Assembly (NCBI GenBank): GCA_027623615.1
Contig: JAQBVH010000220.1
Span: 1-6,111, forward strand
Direction of reading: 5' to 3'
From: Planctomycetota bacterium
GTDB taxonomy: Bacteria > Planctomycetota > UBA1135 > GCA-002686595
Length of the DNA stretch: 6,111 nucleotides
Shown here: one piece after another, positions 1 through 6,081 of the stretch
How the letters are laid out: every line of letters begins with the position of its first letter
How positions within the stretch are numbered: the first letter of the stretch is position 1
The notes under the pieces: model-generated
Told to the model about the DNA's origin: nothing
Seen by the model: the letters and a program-made list of their open reading frames with translations, nothing else
Databases searched by the model: none
Position numbers and translations under genes: made by a program

Positions 1-165
1 CGCCCTGGGGATAAAGACCACCGACCCAGCCGCGGTGGGACCACAAGGCGCAACCCAGGAAGAAACGTCCGGCGCTCACCGCCGGGATTCTACGTGCCGC
101 GCTGCTCACGCAGTCGTCATCTGGCGGGTGGTTCTCTCGGCGACGGGGAGGTCTAGGATGCGCCC
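1..165. other. Left-edge leader region with no supportable gene
   Basis: No reading frame here has convincing coding character, and no clear -35/-10 pair is visible. The right end holds the translation signals of the next gene: a purine-rich GGGGAGG stretch at about 145-151 and AGGA at 155-158. The AGGA ends 7 bases before the ATG at 166. A second ATG at 158 lies in another frame and leads only to a short, arginine-rich shadow frame. The first few dozen bases could be the tail of a gene beyond the window, but this cannot be judged. Confidence 0.5.
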
Positions 166-2190
166 ATGGAACCAACTGCGGAACCACCCGCTCCCCGCCG
201 CCCGTGGCGTCGGCGCCTCGTCATCCTCGTCGTCGTCCTGACCGTGATCGGGTTGTTAGCGCCCACGCTCGCGGCCCCGTTCGTGCGCCCCAAGGTGGTG
301 GCGGCGCTCGAGGAGAGCTTCGGAGCGAAGGTGGAGCTGGATGGATTCACCCTCGACTGGCCGGGGAGCGCGACCCTCAGCGGGTTGCGGATCCACGATG
401 GCGCCGGGCTCGATCACCTGCGCGCCGAGCGTGCCGAGGTGAGCGTCGCGGTCTGGGCTGCCCTCGCCGGGCGCTACCGCGCCGACGTGCAGGTGTACGG
501 TTGGGCGGCCAACGCCCTGCGCCGGCCGGACGACACCTGGTCGTTCTCCGAGCTCGGCGGCGAGCCGGAGCCCGACTCCGAGGAGCTGCCCAAGGAGAGC
601 GAGCCCATCGATCTGCGGGTCGCCGTGACGTTGAACGACGGTCTCGTGCGAATCGTGGACGGGGACCAGGAGGTGACGCTCGAGCTCCAGGTCGCGACCA
701 TCGCGCTGGAGGACCTCGCCTCGCCGGCTCGCTATGAGGCGCGCGCGCAGCTCGAGCTCGCCGGGCCGGTGCAGGTCGAGCGTGCAAGCCTCGTCGCCGA
801 CGGGCAGTTCGTCCTTTCTCCCGCGGACGGCTCCGGGCTCAGCGCGACCGCGACCCTGAACCTCCTCGGAGTGGATCTGGCCTGGAACGACTGGGTCGAG
901 AAGAACCTCAACGCCCAGGTCTTCGTCGACTACGGCGGGGGTCGCGTCCAGGTCGGCGTCGAGGTCGAGAGCGCAATGCTCACTGGCCAGGCCAGCGGCG
1001 CATTGACCGGCCTGGAGGCAGAGCAGATGTTCGTGGAGGGGCTGACCGGAGAGTTTCAGTACCTGCCCGATGCCGTCGGCCCGCTGCTCGCGCCCTACGC
1101 ACCGGTGACGGTCAGCGGGTCCGAGCTGGAGGAGCTGCGCCTCTCCTACGACGGCCCCCTCGGAGCGCTGACGCCCGAGGCGCTGCTCGCGGACGCAACT
1201 GGCTCCTCGAGCATGCAGGTCGGCCGCATCGAGGCCTTCGGACTCGACGCCACCGGCGGCCTGTCCCTCACGCTCGGCGAGGGGCGCCTCTCGCTCGGGG
1301 GTGACCTCGTGGCCGGTGGGGGAGCGCTGTCCCTCGGCGCGCGGTACTCGCAGGACGGCGCACGCCTGAACCTGCGCGTCGACGGCGCGCGGGCCACCGC
1401 CGGGCTCGCGCCCCTGCTCGGCAAGTTGCACCCGGTCTTCGCTGGCCTCGACGGGGTCGAGGGCGCCGGCCTCGACGGTCTGCTCGTCGCCGAGCTCGAG
1501 CTGGGCATCGACGGCGCGGTGCCGCTCTCCGGCATCACCGAGGGGTTCGACCTCTCGCGCGTGCACGGCGGCGGCTCCATCGGCCTCGACGACGCCCGGC
1601 TGACCGGTTCGCCGCTGCTCGGCAACCTGCTGCAGACCCTCGGTCGGCCGACGGAGACGCGCCTCGACCTGGCGCCGATGGCCTTCTCCCTCGACGGTGG
1701 TCGCGTGCGCTACGACGAGCCCTGGCGCTGGAAGATCGGGGACGTCGCGACGAGCTTCACCGGCGGGGTCGGTCTCGACGGAGCCCTCGATCTCGAGTGG
1801 CACGTGCCGATCACCGCCGAGCTGGTCGCGAAGCACAAGCTGCTGGCCAGGCTCGTGGGCAAGCAGCTGAGTGTGCCGCTCACAGGAACCATGAGCGCGC
1901 CGAAGCTGGACTGGGCCGGCGCGTTGAAGGGGCTGGCGGGCGAGGCGCTCGAGAGCGTCGTGAAGGACAAGCTCGGCGACAAGCTCGGCGATGTCCTCGG
2001 GGACAAGCTCGACCTCGACGCCATCCTCGGCGGCGGCGACGCCGCTGCGATCCTCGCGGAGGCCGATCGACTCTGGACCGCGGGGAGCCAGGCGGAGGCG
2101 AAGACGCTCTACCAGGCCCTGCGCGAGGATCACAAGCTCACGGTCGTCTACGCGCTGAACAAGACCCGCATCAAGGACCGCAGCCAGTAG
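166..2190 (+). CDS. AsmA-like family protein, membrane-anchored
   Basis: This encodes 674 residues. An Arg-rich cytoplasmic start (about residues 10-17) is followed by one hydrophobic segment (about 18-39), so the rest should lie in the periplasm. Residues 40-130 have the typical AsmA-type opening: a predicted helix with a 'VELDGFTLDWPGSATLSGL' stretch and a 'DDTWSFSEL' motif. An acidic, Pro-rich linker follows (about 132-148), then a long series of short beta-strand repeats. Residues about 465-550 look like the AsmA C-terminal region (AsmA_2-like), with 'GSIGLDDARLTGSPLLGNLL' and later 'FTGGVGLDGALDLEW'. Known AsmA-like proteins act in outer-membrane biogenesis and, as the larger TamB/YhdP members, in lipid movement between membranes; that role here is inferred. 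The tail has a KLGD repeat and a helix-turn-helix resembling half a TPR (about 625-655). The ATG at 166 was chosen for its spaced AGGA. It converges on the next gene. Family assignment is from motif style, not a search. Confidence 0.75.
   Translation: MEPTAEPPAPRRPWRRRLVILVVVLTVIGLLAPTLAAPFVRPKVVAALEESFGAKVELDGFTLDWPGSATLSGLRIHDGAGLDHLRAERAEVSVAVWAALAGRYRADVQVYGWAANALRRPDDTWSFSELGGEPEPDSEELPKESEPIDLRVAVTLNDGLVRIVDGDQEVTLELQVATIALEDLASPARYEARAQLELAGPVQVERASLVADGQFVLSPADGSGLSATATLNLLGVDLAWNDWVEKNLNAQVFVDYGGGRVQVGVEVESAMLTGQASGALTGLEAEQMFVEGLTGEFQYLPDAVGPLLAPYAPVTVSGSELEELRLSYDGPLGALTPEALLADATGSSSMQVGRIEAFGLDATGGLSLTLGEGRLSLGGDLVAGGGALSLGARYSQDGARLNLRVDGARATAGLAPLLGKLHPVFAGLDGVEGAGLDGLLVAELELGIDGAVPLSGITEGFDLSRVHGGGSIGLDDARLTGSPLLGNLLQTLGRPTETRLDLAPMAFSLDGGRVRYDEPWRWKIGDVATSFTGGVGLDGALDLEWHVPITAELVAKHKLLARLVGKQLSVPLTGTMSAPKLDWAGALKGLAGEALESVVKDKLGDKLGDVLGDKLDLDAILGGGDAAAILAEADRLWTAGSQAEAKTLYQALREDHKLTVVYALNKTRIKDRSQ
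1966..2013 (+). repeat. Four 12-bp in-frame tandem repeats (D-K-L-G units)
   Basis: Two identical copies of GACAAGCTCGGC (1966-1977, 1978-1989) are followed by two diverged ones (1990-2001, 2002-2013). They encode residues 601-616 of the AsmA-like protein as DKLG, DKLG, DVLG, DKLD. The unit would give a charged, amphipathic stretch linking the beta-rich body to the helical tail. A 12-bp unit is prone to slippage, so copy number may vary between strains. Confidence 0.8.
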
Positions 2191-2205
2191 GCGTCGGACC
2201 GACGC
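2191..2205. terminator. Perfect palindrome between convergent genes, candidate bidirectional terminator
   Basis: GCGTCGG-A-CCGACGC starts directly after the TAG of the AsmA-like gene and ends 11 bases before the stop of the opposing gene. As RNA it folds to a 6-bp stem with a 3-base loop on either strand. No T-tract follows in either direction, so it is not a classical intrinsic terminator. Its position in a 26-bp convergent gap is the main argument for a role in transcript ends. Confidence 0.5.
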
Positions 2206-2216
2206 GGTGTTCCGGG

Positions 2217-3863
2217 CTACTGGAGGACCAGGCGGTTCTCGCCGCTGCCCAGCGACACGCCGAGGCTCGCGAGCACCTCGCCGCGGCGCTGGGTCTCGAT
2301 CGTGTAGCCGCCGACCGGCAAGCGCAGGGTCGTCGACTGTCCGCGACCCAGGGAGCCGCGTCGTACCTGGAGTCGCTGCGCGTCGAGGACGCGGAACGAG
2401 AGGACGAGCGGGTCGAGGTCCTGGCGTACGAGCTCGAGGGTCGCGCCGAGGGTGGAAGCGATGCGGAGCGGGGCCATGCCCGCCGACAGGGTGAAGCGCT
2501 GGGGAGGGGCGACGCGGTCGAGCACCGTGCCGCTGGTCGCGCTGGCCCCGTCGCCTGCGAGCAGGAGCAGGTACTCGCGGTCGCTGAGACCCTCGAAGCG
2601 GAAGTGACCCTGCGCGTCGGTCCAGCCCTGCGCCGCGATGGTGCCGTTCGGGTGCAGCACGTGCACGTCCGCCAGCACGCCCTGGCCGTCTTCATCGACC
2701 ACCTGGCCGACGAGCGTGCGCGCCGGTCCCAGGGTGAGCGTGACCTCGCGCCGCTCCCCGGGCTGCAGCTCGAGCTCCGCCACATGGGTCTCGAGGCCCT
2801 CGGCATCGGCGACCAGGTAGTGGCGGCCCGGTGAGAGGTCGACGAGCACGCCCTTGCCTTCCACTCTGGTCGGACGGAAGAGGAACGAGAACGGGGACAC
2901 GCTGACACGACCCACGACCGGTCGGCCGAGGCGATCCTCGAGCGTGACCTCGACCACCGCCAGGTGCGAGCGCGCGTCCTCGACCGCGACGACGAAGCGC
3001 AGCTCGGTGGCGTCGGGCTCGAGCGTCGTGGTCGCGATCACCGTCTCGCCGAGGGCGAGCACGACCGGCACGGGACCGCTCTCGAAGGGCACGAGCACGC
3101 CGAGCGCGTCCTCCGGAATCGGTGCGCCGATCCCGAGCAAGCTGCGCATCGCCGCGAGGGACGTGTCGTACGCGCAGCGCTCCGACTCGCCCCGCCGCGG
3201 CGGTCGACGGTCGAGCCGATCGTGGACGGCGGCGCCGCTGACGGTCGCGGTCAGGTCGTCGGCCTGCGCGAGCTTGGCGCGCGCGATCGCGTCCTCGAGG
3301 TGCAACCCGTCCGGCGTCACGGCGCGAACGAGCACCCGTCGACTCGGCAGCAGGTGCAGGTCGACCGTCAATGGCCTCGGAATGCCGGTCAGCAGCACCT
3401 CCTGTTCGAAGGGGGAGTACCCCTGCGCTCTCGCCCGCAGCACGTAGCGCCCACCCTCCTGGGGCGCGAAGTCGTAGCGGCGCCCGCTGTCGTCGGTCAT
3501 CCCCGCCGTGAAGCCGTTCGGGCCGTACAAGCTCAGGTCGACCGGCTCGCCGATCGGCTGGCCGGTGATCCCGTCGCGCAGGTTGCCCGAGACGGTCCAG
3601 CCGAACTTGGCCTGGCCCAGCTGGGCCTCGAGGTCCTCGGGGCCGCCGGGGATCTCGACCACCCCTGGGCGGTGGTCCGGGCCGGCCGCTAGCCGCCCCT
3701 CGCGGCCAGGGGCGACCAGGTCGGCGCCCGATGCCTGACGCGCGGGAGCGGGGCCCGCTGCACGCGGACCGATCGACCGGCTGCCCAAGTCGTCGCTGCG
3801 CCACAGGGTCAGGAGCCCCAGGCCGACCAGCAGCAGGCCGAGGACGAGGGAGAGCGTGCGCAC
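2217..3863 (-). CDS. Membrane-anchored protein with carboxypeptidase-regulatory-like domains
   Basis: This encodes 548 residues. The N-terminus (residues 1-21) is a hydrophobic segment that could be a signal anchor or uncleaved signal peptide; no lipobox cysteine follows it. A Pro/Ala/Gly/Arg-rich linker runs to about residue 85. At least two beta-sandwich modules of the carboxypeptidase-regulatory-like (CarboxypepD_reg/SpaA-like) type follow. One is at about 88-172, with 'VSGNLRDGITGQPIGEPVDL' and a GRYVLRARAQGY strand. Another is at about 381-460, with 'VGQVVDEDGQGVLADVHVL' then 'TDAQGHFRFEGL'. Residues 300-380 look like a third, more diverged copy. About 173-300 and 461-548 are beta-rich but not recognised. 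No catalytic motif is visible, so a structural or binding role at the cell surface or periplasm is inferred. The start is a GTG, the only usual start codon between the upstream in-frame TAG (3897-3899) and the hydrophobic segment. No strong ribosome site is seen. The transporter gene lies 80 bp upstream on the same strand, so co-transcription is possible. Confidence 0.75.
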   Translation of the reverse strand: MRTLSLVLGLLLVGLGLLTLWRSDDLGSRSIGPRAAGPAPARQASGADLVAPGREGRLAAGPDHRPGVVEIPGGPEDLEAQLGQAKFGWTVSGNLRDGITGQPIGEPVDLSLYGPNGFTAGMTDDSGRRYDFAPQEGGRYVLRARAQGYSPFEQEVLLTGIPRPLTVDLHLLPSRRVLVRAVTPDGLHLEDAIARAKLAQADDLTATVSGAAVHDRLDRRPPRRGESERCAYDTSLAAMRSLLGIGAPIPEDALGVLVPFESGPVPVVLALGETVIATTTLEPDATELRFVVAVEDARSHLAVVEVTLEDRLGRPVVGRVSVSPFSFLFRPTRVEGKGVLVDLSPGRHYLVADAEGLETHVAELELQPGERREVTLTLGPARTLVGQVVDEDGQGVLADVHVLHPNGTIAAQGWTDAQGHFRFEGLSDREYLLLLAGDGASATSGTVLDRVAPPQRFTLSAGMAPLRIASTLGATLELVRQDLDPLVLSFRVLDAQRLQVRRGSLGRGQSTTLRLPVGGYTIETQRRGEVLASLGVSLGSGENRLVLQ

Positions 3864-3900
3864 GTCGTGAATACGGTTGTCGCGGCCACCGGTTACCTAC

Positions 3901-3917
3901 GCGGCCCCTTTGGCCGC
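3901..3917 (-). terminator. Weak hairpin downstream of the AI-2E-family gene
   Basis: GCGGCC (3901-3906) and GGCCGC (3912-3917) form a 6-bp GC stem with a 5-base loop. On the minus strand it lies 26 bases past the transporter stop codon and about 37 bases before the GTG of the next gene. There is no T-tract. It may be a partial terminator, a structure in the spacer, or chance in GC-rich DNA. Confidence 0.25.
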
Positions 3918-3943
3918 CGACGAACCCTGGTGCGAAACTCGGG

Positions 3944-4777
3944 CTATGCAGCCTCTTCGGAGGAGGACCCGTCGTCCTCCTCCTCTCCGTCCGCTCGTCG
4001 TCGCTTCTTGCGTTTATCGCGCGGCGGACCGCTGCCCAGCATGATCGCGACAGGCAGGGTGGCCTCGCTGCTCGCCAGACAGATCTGCATGCCCGCGGTC
4101 AACGGCACCGCGAGGAAGCCCCCGACGACGCCCCACAGGCCGCTCCAGACGACGACGGAGACCACGACGACCAGCGGTGAGAGGTTGAGCTCGCGCCCGA
4201 GGATGCGCGGCTCGATGAACGACCCCAGGGTCAGGTTCACCGAGAGGTAGACGATCACCACGATGACGGCCTTGACCCAGCTCGCCTCGTCGGCGACGGC
4301 CGTGATCGTGGGGAAGATGCCCGCGATGATGCTGCCGAACGTCGGGATGTAGTTCAGCAGGAAGGTCAGGAACCCGAACAGCAGCGCGTAGGGGATCTCG
4401 AGGGCCACCAGCACCAGGTAGCAGAGGGAGCCCGTGAGGAAGCTCACCACCGTCTTCACGCCCAGGTAGCGCTGGATGCCGCGCCCGATCGTGTCGAGCA
4501 CGTCCGCGGCCGCGTCCTGATGATCCCCAGCGATGGCCAGGATCTTGCGTCGGAAGACCGCCTGCTCCGCGAAGATGAACACCATGTAGATCATCACCAG
4601 CATCAGGGTCGTGATGAACCCGAGGCCGCCGATCGCCAGGTCGCTGGCGATACCCTCCAAGTTGACGTTGCGCAGGGCCTTCTGGGTGTAGTCGACCAGG
4701 CCCAGGGGCAGTTCGCTTTGCCGCAGGCGCGTCGAGATCCCATCGATGATCTCGTTCCAGCCCCCCGCGTTGTGCAC
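3944..4777 (-). CDS. AI-2E family transporter, C-terminal fragment
   Basis: This is the 277-residue frame opening at a GTG (4775-4777), though the true reading continues upstream to about 4921 as an acidic linker. It carries a membrane segment at about 50-70. The signature 'ALLFGFLTFLLNYIPTFGSI' lies at about 131-150. The closing hallmark is 'FIEPRILGRELNLSPLVVVV' (about 187-206), followed by 'WSGLWGVVGGFLAVPLTAGM' (about 211-230). These are the most conserved parts of the family. The tail after about 250 is a run of Lys/Arg (DKRKKRRR) followed by a Glu/Asp/Ser-rich end, probably cytoplasmic and disordered. The GTG at 4777 is probably not a natural start; it lies inside the linker that joins this part to the N-terminal fragment. 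Confidence 0.7.
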   Translation of the reverse strand: MHNAGGWNEIIDGISTRLRQSELPLGLVDYTQKALRNVNLEGIASDLAIGGLGFITTLMLVMIYMVFIFAEQAVFRRKILAIAGDHQDAAADVLDTIGRGIQRYLGVKTVVSFLTGSLCYLVLVALEIPYALLFGFLTFLLNYIPTFGSIIAGIFPTITAVADEASWVKAVIVVIVYLSVNLTLGSFIEPRILGRELNLSPLVVVVSVVVWSGLWGVVGGFLAVPLTAGMQICLASSEATLPVAIMLGSGPPRDKRKKRRRADGEEEDDGSSSEEAA

Positions 4778-4842
4778 CGCCTCCTCCTGGCTCCGGGCCA
4801 GGGGATCGAAGCGCGCCGGCTCCTCCTCGACCTCCGGCTCGA

Positions 4843-5211
4843 TCAGGTTCCCGTCCTCGTCGTACTGGGGCGCGGGAGGATCGAGCTTGACGATCTCCTC
4901 GGGCCCGATCCCGCCCGCGCCGGGTTCTCGATGCTCTGGTTACCCTCGAGGAAGGCGGTGATGTTCGCCTGGAAGAGCAGTCCGACCTGGACAAGACCCA
5001 GGAACAGGAGCCAGACCATGAGCACCACGGTCAGCGCGGGCGGAATGCCACGACGCGCCAGACCGATCACGATCGGCTGCAGCATGCTCGCCAACAGGAA
5101 GGCGATCGCGATCGGCTTGAGGATGTCGGCGCCCACGTGGAGCACCCACCCGATCAGGATCGTCGCGATGACCCCCAGGAGGACGGTCGTGGCCCGGTTG
5201 GCCTTCAGCAT
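4843..5211 (-). CDS. AI-2E family transporter, N-terminal fragment
   Basis: This is the 122-residue frame that starts at the ATG at 5209-5211, the first start after an in-frame stop at 5248-5250. GGGAAG lies directly before the ATG and GGAG lies further upstream, so the ribosome site is only moderate. Residues 1-97 hold three membrane segments and read as a normal AI-2E-family N-terminus. The last 25 residues (Arg/Ser/Pro-rich) are out-of-frame translation after the shift and have no family character. If the frameshift is real, this product would lack most of the membrane domain and is unlikely to function alone. Confidence 0.6.
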   Translation of the reverse strand: MLKANRATTVLLGVIATILIGWVLHVGADILKPIAIAFLLASMLQPIVIGLARRGIPPALTVVLMVWLLFLGLVQVGLLFQANITAFLEGNQSIENPARAGSGPRRSSSSILPRPSTTRTGT

Positions 5212-5525
5212 CTTCCCAGCGTAACTCCAGAGGGCCCCGATCGAGAATCATGGTTCCCCAGGATTGCGGACCCATTTCGATCAGCCCGCCCACTCCCGGC
5301 GGCGGATCCGGCTGCAGTACGGAGTCAGACGCCCGTTGGCGGTTTCACCATCAAGAAGTGCCGCACGACCCCGGCAGGTCTCGTAGCTCCGCGTTGTGGG
5401 GTGCGCCGACCCCTGGTGCGGTACTCCTCGGCGGTCCGGCAGCCAACGGGCGTCTGATGGCACCGTACTACTGGAAGCTGTCACGAGACGCGCCTCCGTC
5501 CGCCCGAGCCGTGTGGAATGGTGGC
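5212..5525. other. Divergent intergenic region
   Basis: This 314-bp gap separates the minus-strand transporter gene from the plus-strand DinB-like gene, so it should carry both promoters. I could not pick a convincing -35/-10 pair on either strand. Its right half is dominated by a large imperfect palindrome (5316-5469). A plus-strand frame is open from 5250 into the DinB-like gene, but its first 92 codons encode low-complexity Gly/Pro/Arg/Ser sequence and run through the palindrome, so they are treated as non-coding. Confidence 0.6.
5316..5469. repeat. Approximately 154-bp imperfect palindromic element (REP/MITE-like?)
   Basis: A perfect 16-bp inverted repeat, TCAGACGCCCGTTGGC at 5325-5340 and its complement at 5442-5457, forms the core. 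Outside it, AGTACGG (5316-5322) is matched by CCGTACT (5463-5469). Inside it, GAAGTGCCGCAC (5355-5366) is matched at 10 of 12 positions by 5416-5427. All three pairs share nearly the same centre, about 5391-5392, so this is one large palindrome and not chance pairs. It has no transposase gene and no clear target-site duplication. Possible identities are a small non-autonomous mobile element, a REP-type repeat, or a structured leader for the DinB-like gene, which starts 57 bases downstream. Confidence 0.75.
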
Positions 5526-6041
5526 ATGGCTGGCAACTGGAAGAACTGGGTCGACCGCACGTGGACCTTCGACGAGCCGGTCGAGCTCTACCCGCAGCTG
5601 ATCGATCGTCTGCGCGGGGTCTCGACGCGGGCGGAGGAGAAGCTACGCGCGGTCTCGGCCCAGCAGGCCGTGCGACGCGACGGCGCGGCCTGGTCGATGC
5701 TCGAACACCTGGGCCACCTGCTCGACCTCGAGGTGCTGCCGAACGCGCGCCTCGACGAGCTGCTCGCAGGTGTCGAGGTCCTGACCGCCGCTGACATGCA
5801 GAACCAGGCGACCGAGGCGGCGAACCACAACGCGCGCGCGCCGGAGGAGCTCTGCGCGGCCTTCCGTGCGGAGCGCGAGGCCCTGGTCGCGCGTTTCGAG
5901 GCACTCGAACCCGACGACTTCGCCCGCTGCGCGATTCACCCGCGGTTGCAGCGGCCGATGCGGTTGGTCGACCTGATCCGCTTCACCGCGGACCACGACG
6001 ACCATCACCTGGCGCGCATGGAGCAGCTGCGCCGCGGCTAG
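5526..6041 (+). CDS. DinB superfamily protein
   Basis: This encodes 171 residues, a normal length for the DinB/YfiT-like four-helix-bundle family. The opening 'WTFDEPVELYPQLIDRLRG' (about 13-31) is characteristic of one DinB subgroup. Candidate metal ligands are His61 or His64 in 'MLEHLGHLLDLE' and His157/His161 in 'ADHDDHHLARM', the usual pattern of one His in helix 2 and an HxxxH in the last helix. The motif 'ATEAANHN' (about 95-102) is also typical. Members are divalent-metal-binding proteins; some are thiol-dependent transferases and many have no known reaction, so the activity here is unknown. No signal peptide is seen, so it should be cytoplasmic. The ATG at 5526 was chosen because recognisable family sequence begins a few residues later; an ATG at 5457 and one at 5250 would add low-complexity residues. 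The ribosome site is weak (GGAATGG upstream). It is divergent from the transporter gene. Confidence 0.85.
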   Translation: MAGNWKNWVDRTWTFDEPVELYPQLIDRLRGVSTRAEEKLRAVSAQQAVRRDGAAWSMLEHLGHLLDLEVLPNARLDELLAGVEVLTAADMQNQATEAANHNARAPEELCAAFRAEREALVARFEALEPDDFARCAIHPRLQRPMRLVDLIRFTADHDDHHLARMEQLRRG

Positions 6042-6063
6042 CGGGCCCCGCTGGGGCCCGCTA
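6039..6063 (+). terminator. Strong GC hairpin overlapping the DinB-like stop codon
   Basis: Bases 6039-6049 and 6053-6063 are perfect complements, giving an 11-bp stem with a 3-base GCT loop. The TAG stop codon (6039-6041) is part of the left arm. The position directly at the gene end supports a role in ending or protecting the transcript. No T-tract follows. Confidence 0.6.
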
Positions 6064-6081
6064 CGCCTCCTTCGGAGGCGT
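6063..6081 (+). terminator. Second tandem hairpin after the DinB-like gene
   Basis: ACGCCTCC (6063-6070) pairs with GGAGGCGT (6074-6081) around a TTC loop, an 8-bp perfect stem. It abuts the preceding hairpin with a shared base at 6063. Only a short TTT run (about 6090-6092) follows 8 bases later, so this is not a canonical terminator. The remaining bases to 6111 show no gene; TTGACG at 6091-6096 resembles a -35 box, but any -10 would lie at or beyond the window edge. Confidence 0.55.

Larger units (their letters stand above)
3944..5211 (-). pseudogene. AI-2E family transporter (PerM/TqsA-like), interrupted by an apparent -1 frameshift
   Basis: Two minus-strand frames together make a full-length AI-2E transporter-family membrane protein. 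Restoring one base near 4905-4925 gives 422 continuous residues, within the family's usual range allowing for an added linker. The order is: three N-terminal membrane segments (about 9-27, 30-48, 58-82), with the family-like 'LKPIAIAFLLASMLQPIVIG' stretch and 'RRGIPP'; a break after 'NQSIENP'; an acidic, Pro-rich linker; then the rest of the membrane domain. The joined reading after the break is 'GAGGIGPEEIVKLD'. The transporter-side frame has an in-frame stop at 4940-4942 and the N-terminal frame stops at 4843-4845, so the shift must lie between them. Members export small molecules or ions (TqsA has been linked to AI-2 export); the substrate here is unknown. Because every hallmark motif is intact on both sides, the break may be a base lost in sequencing of a GC-rich run rather than a dead gene. 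Confidence 0.75.

Noticed and set aside
256..2133. A 625-codon open frame on the minus strand opposite the AsmA-like gene
   Set aside because: It is the antisense of a gene with clear family motifs. High GC leaves antisense frames open, and its translation is Arg/Glu/Gly-rich with no recognisable domain.
2692..3804. A 370-codon minus-strand frame inside the carboxypeptidase-regulatory-like gene
   Set aside because: Its product is mostly Arg, Gly, Pro and Ala with no fold character, while the overlapping frame has a membrane anchor and clear beta-sandwich modules.
4905..4930. Programmed -1 ribosomal frameshift in the transporter gene
   Set aside because: No X XXY YYZ slippery heptamer is in the right frame, and no obvious downstream pseudoknot was seen. 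A lost base in a GC-rich run explains it more simply.
4014..4994. A 326-codon minus-strand frame bridging the transporter frameshift
   Set aside because: It is a third frame, neither the N-terminal nor the C-terminal transporter frame; its product is Arg-rich and lacks membrane segments.
4520..5224. A 234-codon plus-strand frame opposite the transporter gene
   Set aside because: It is antisense to family-matching membrane sequence and has no recognisable motif of its own.
5137..5457. A 106-codon plus-strand frame running through the palindrome
   Set aside because: Its end is set by the inverted repeat and its first part is antisense to the transporter start. The apparent internal similarity (QTPVGG and RQPTGV) is a by-product of the palindrome.
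5250..5525. N-terminal extension of the DinB-like protein from the ATG at 5250 or 5457
   Set aside because: The extra residues are low-complexity and translate the palindromic element. Recognisable DinB-family sequence begins just after the ATG at 5526.
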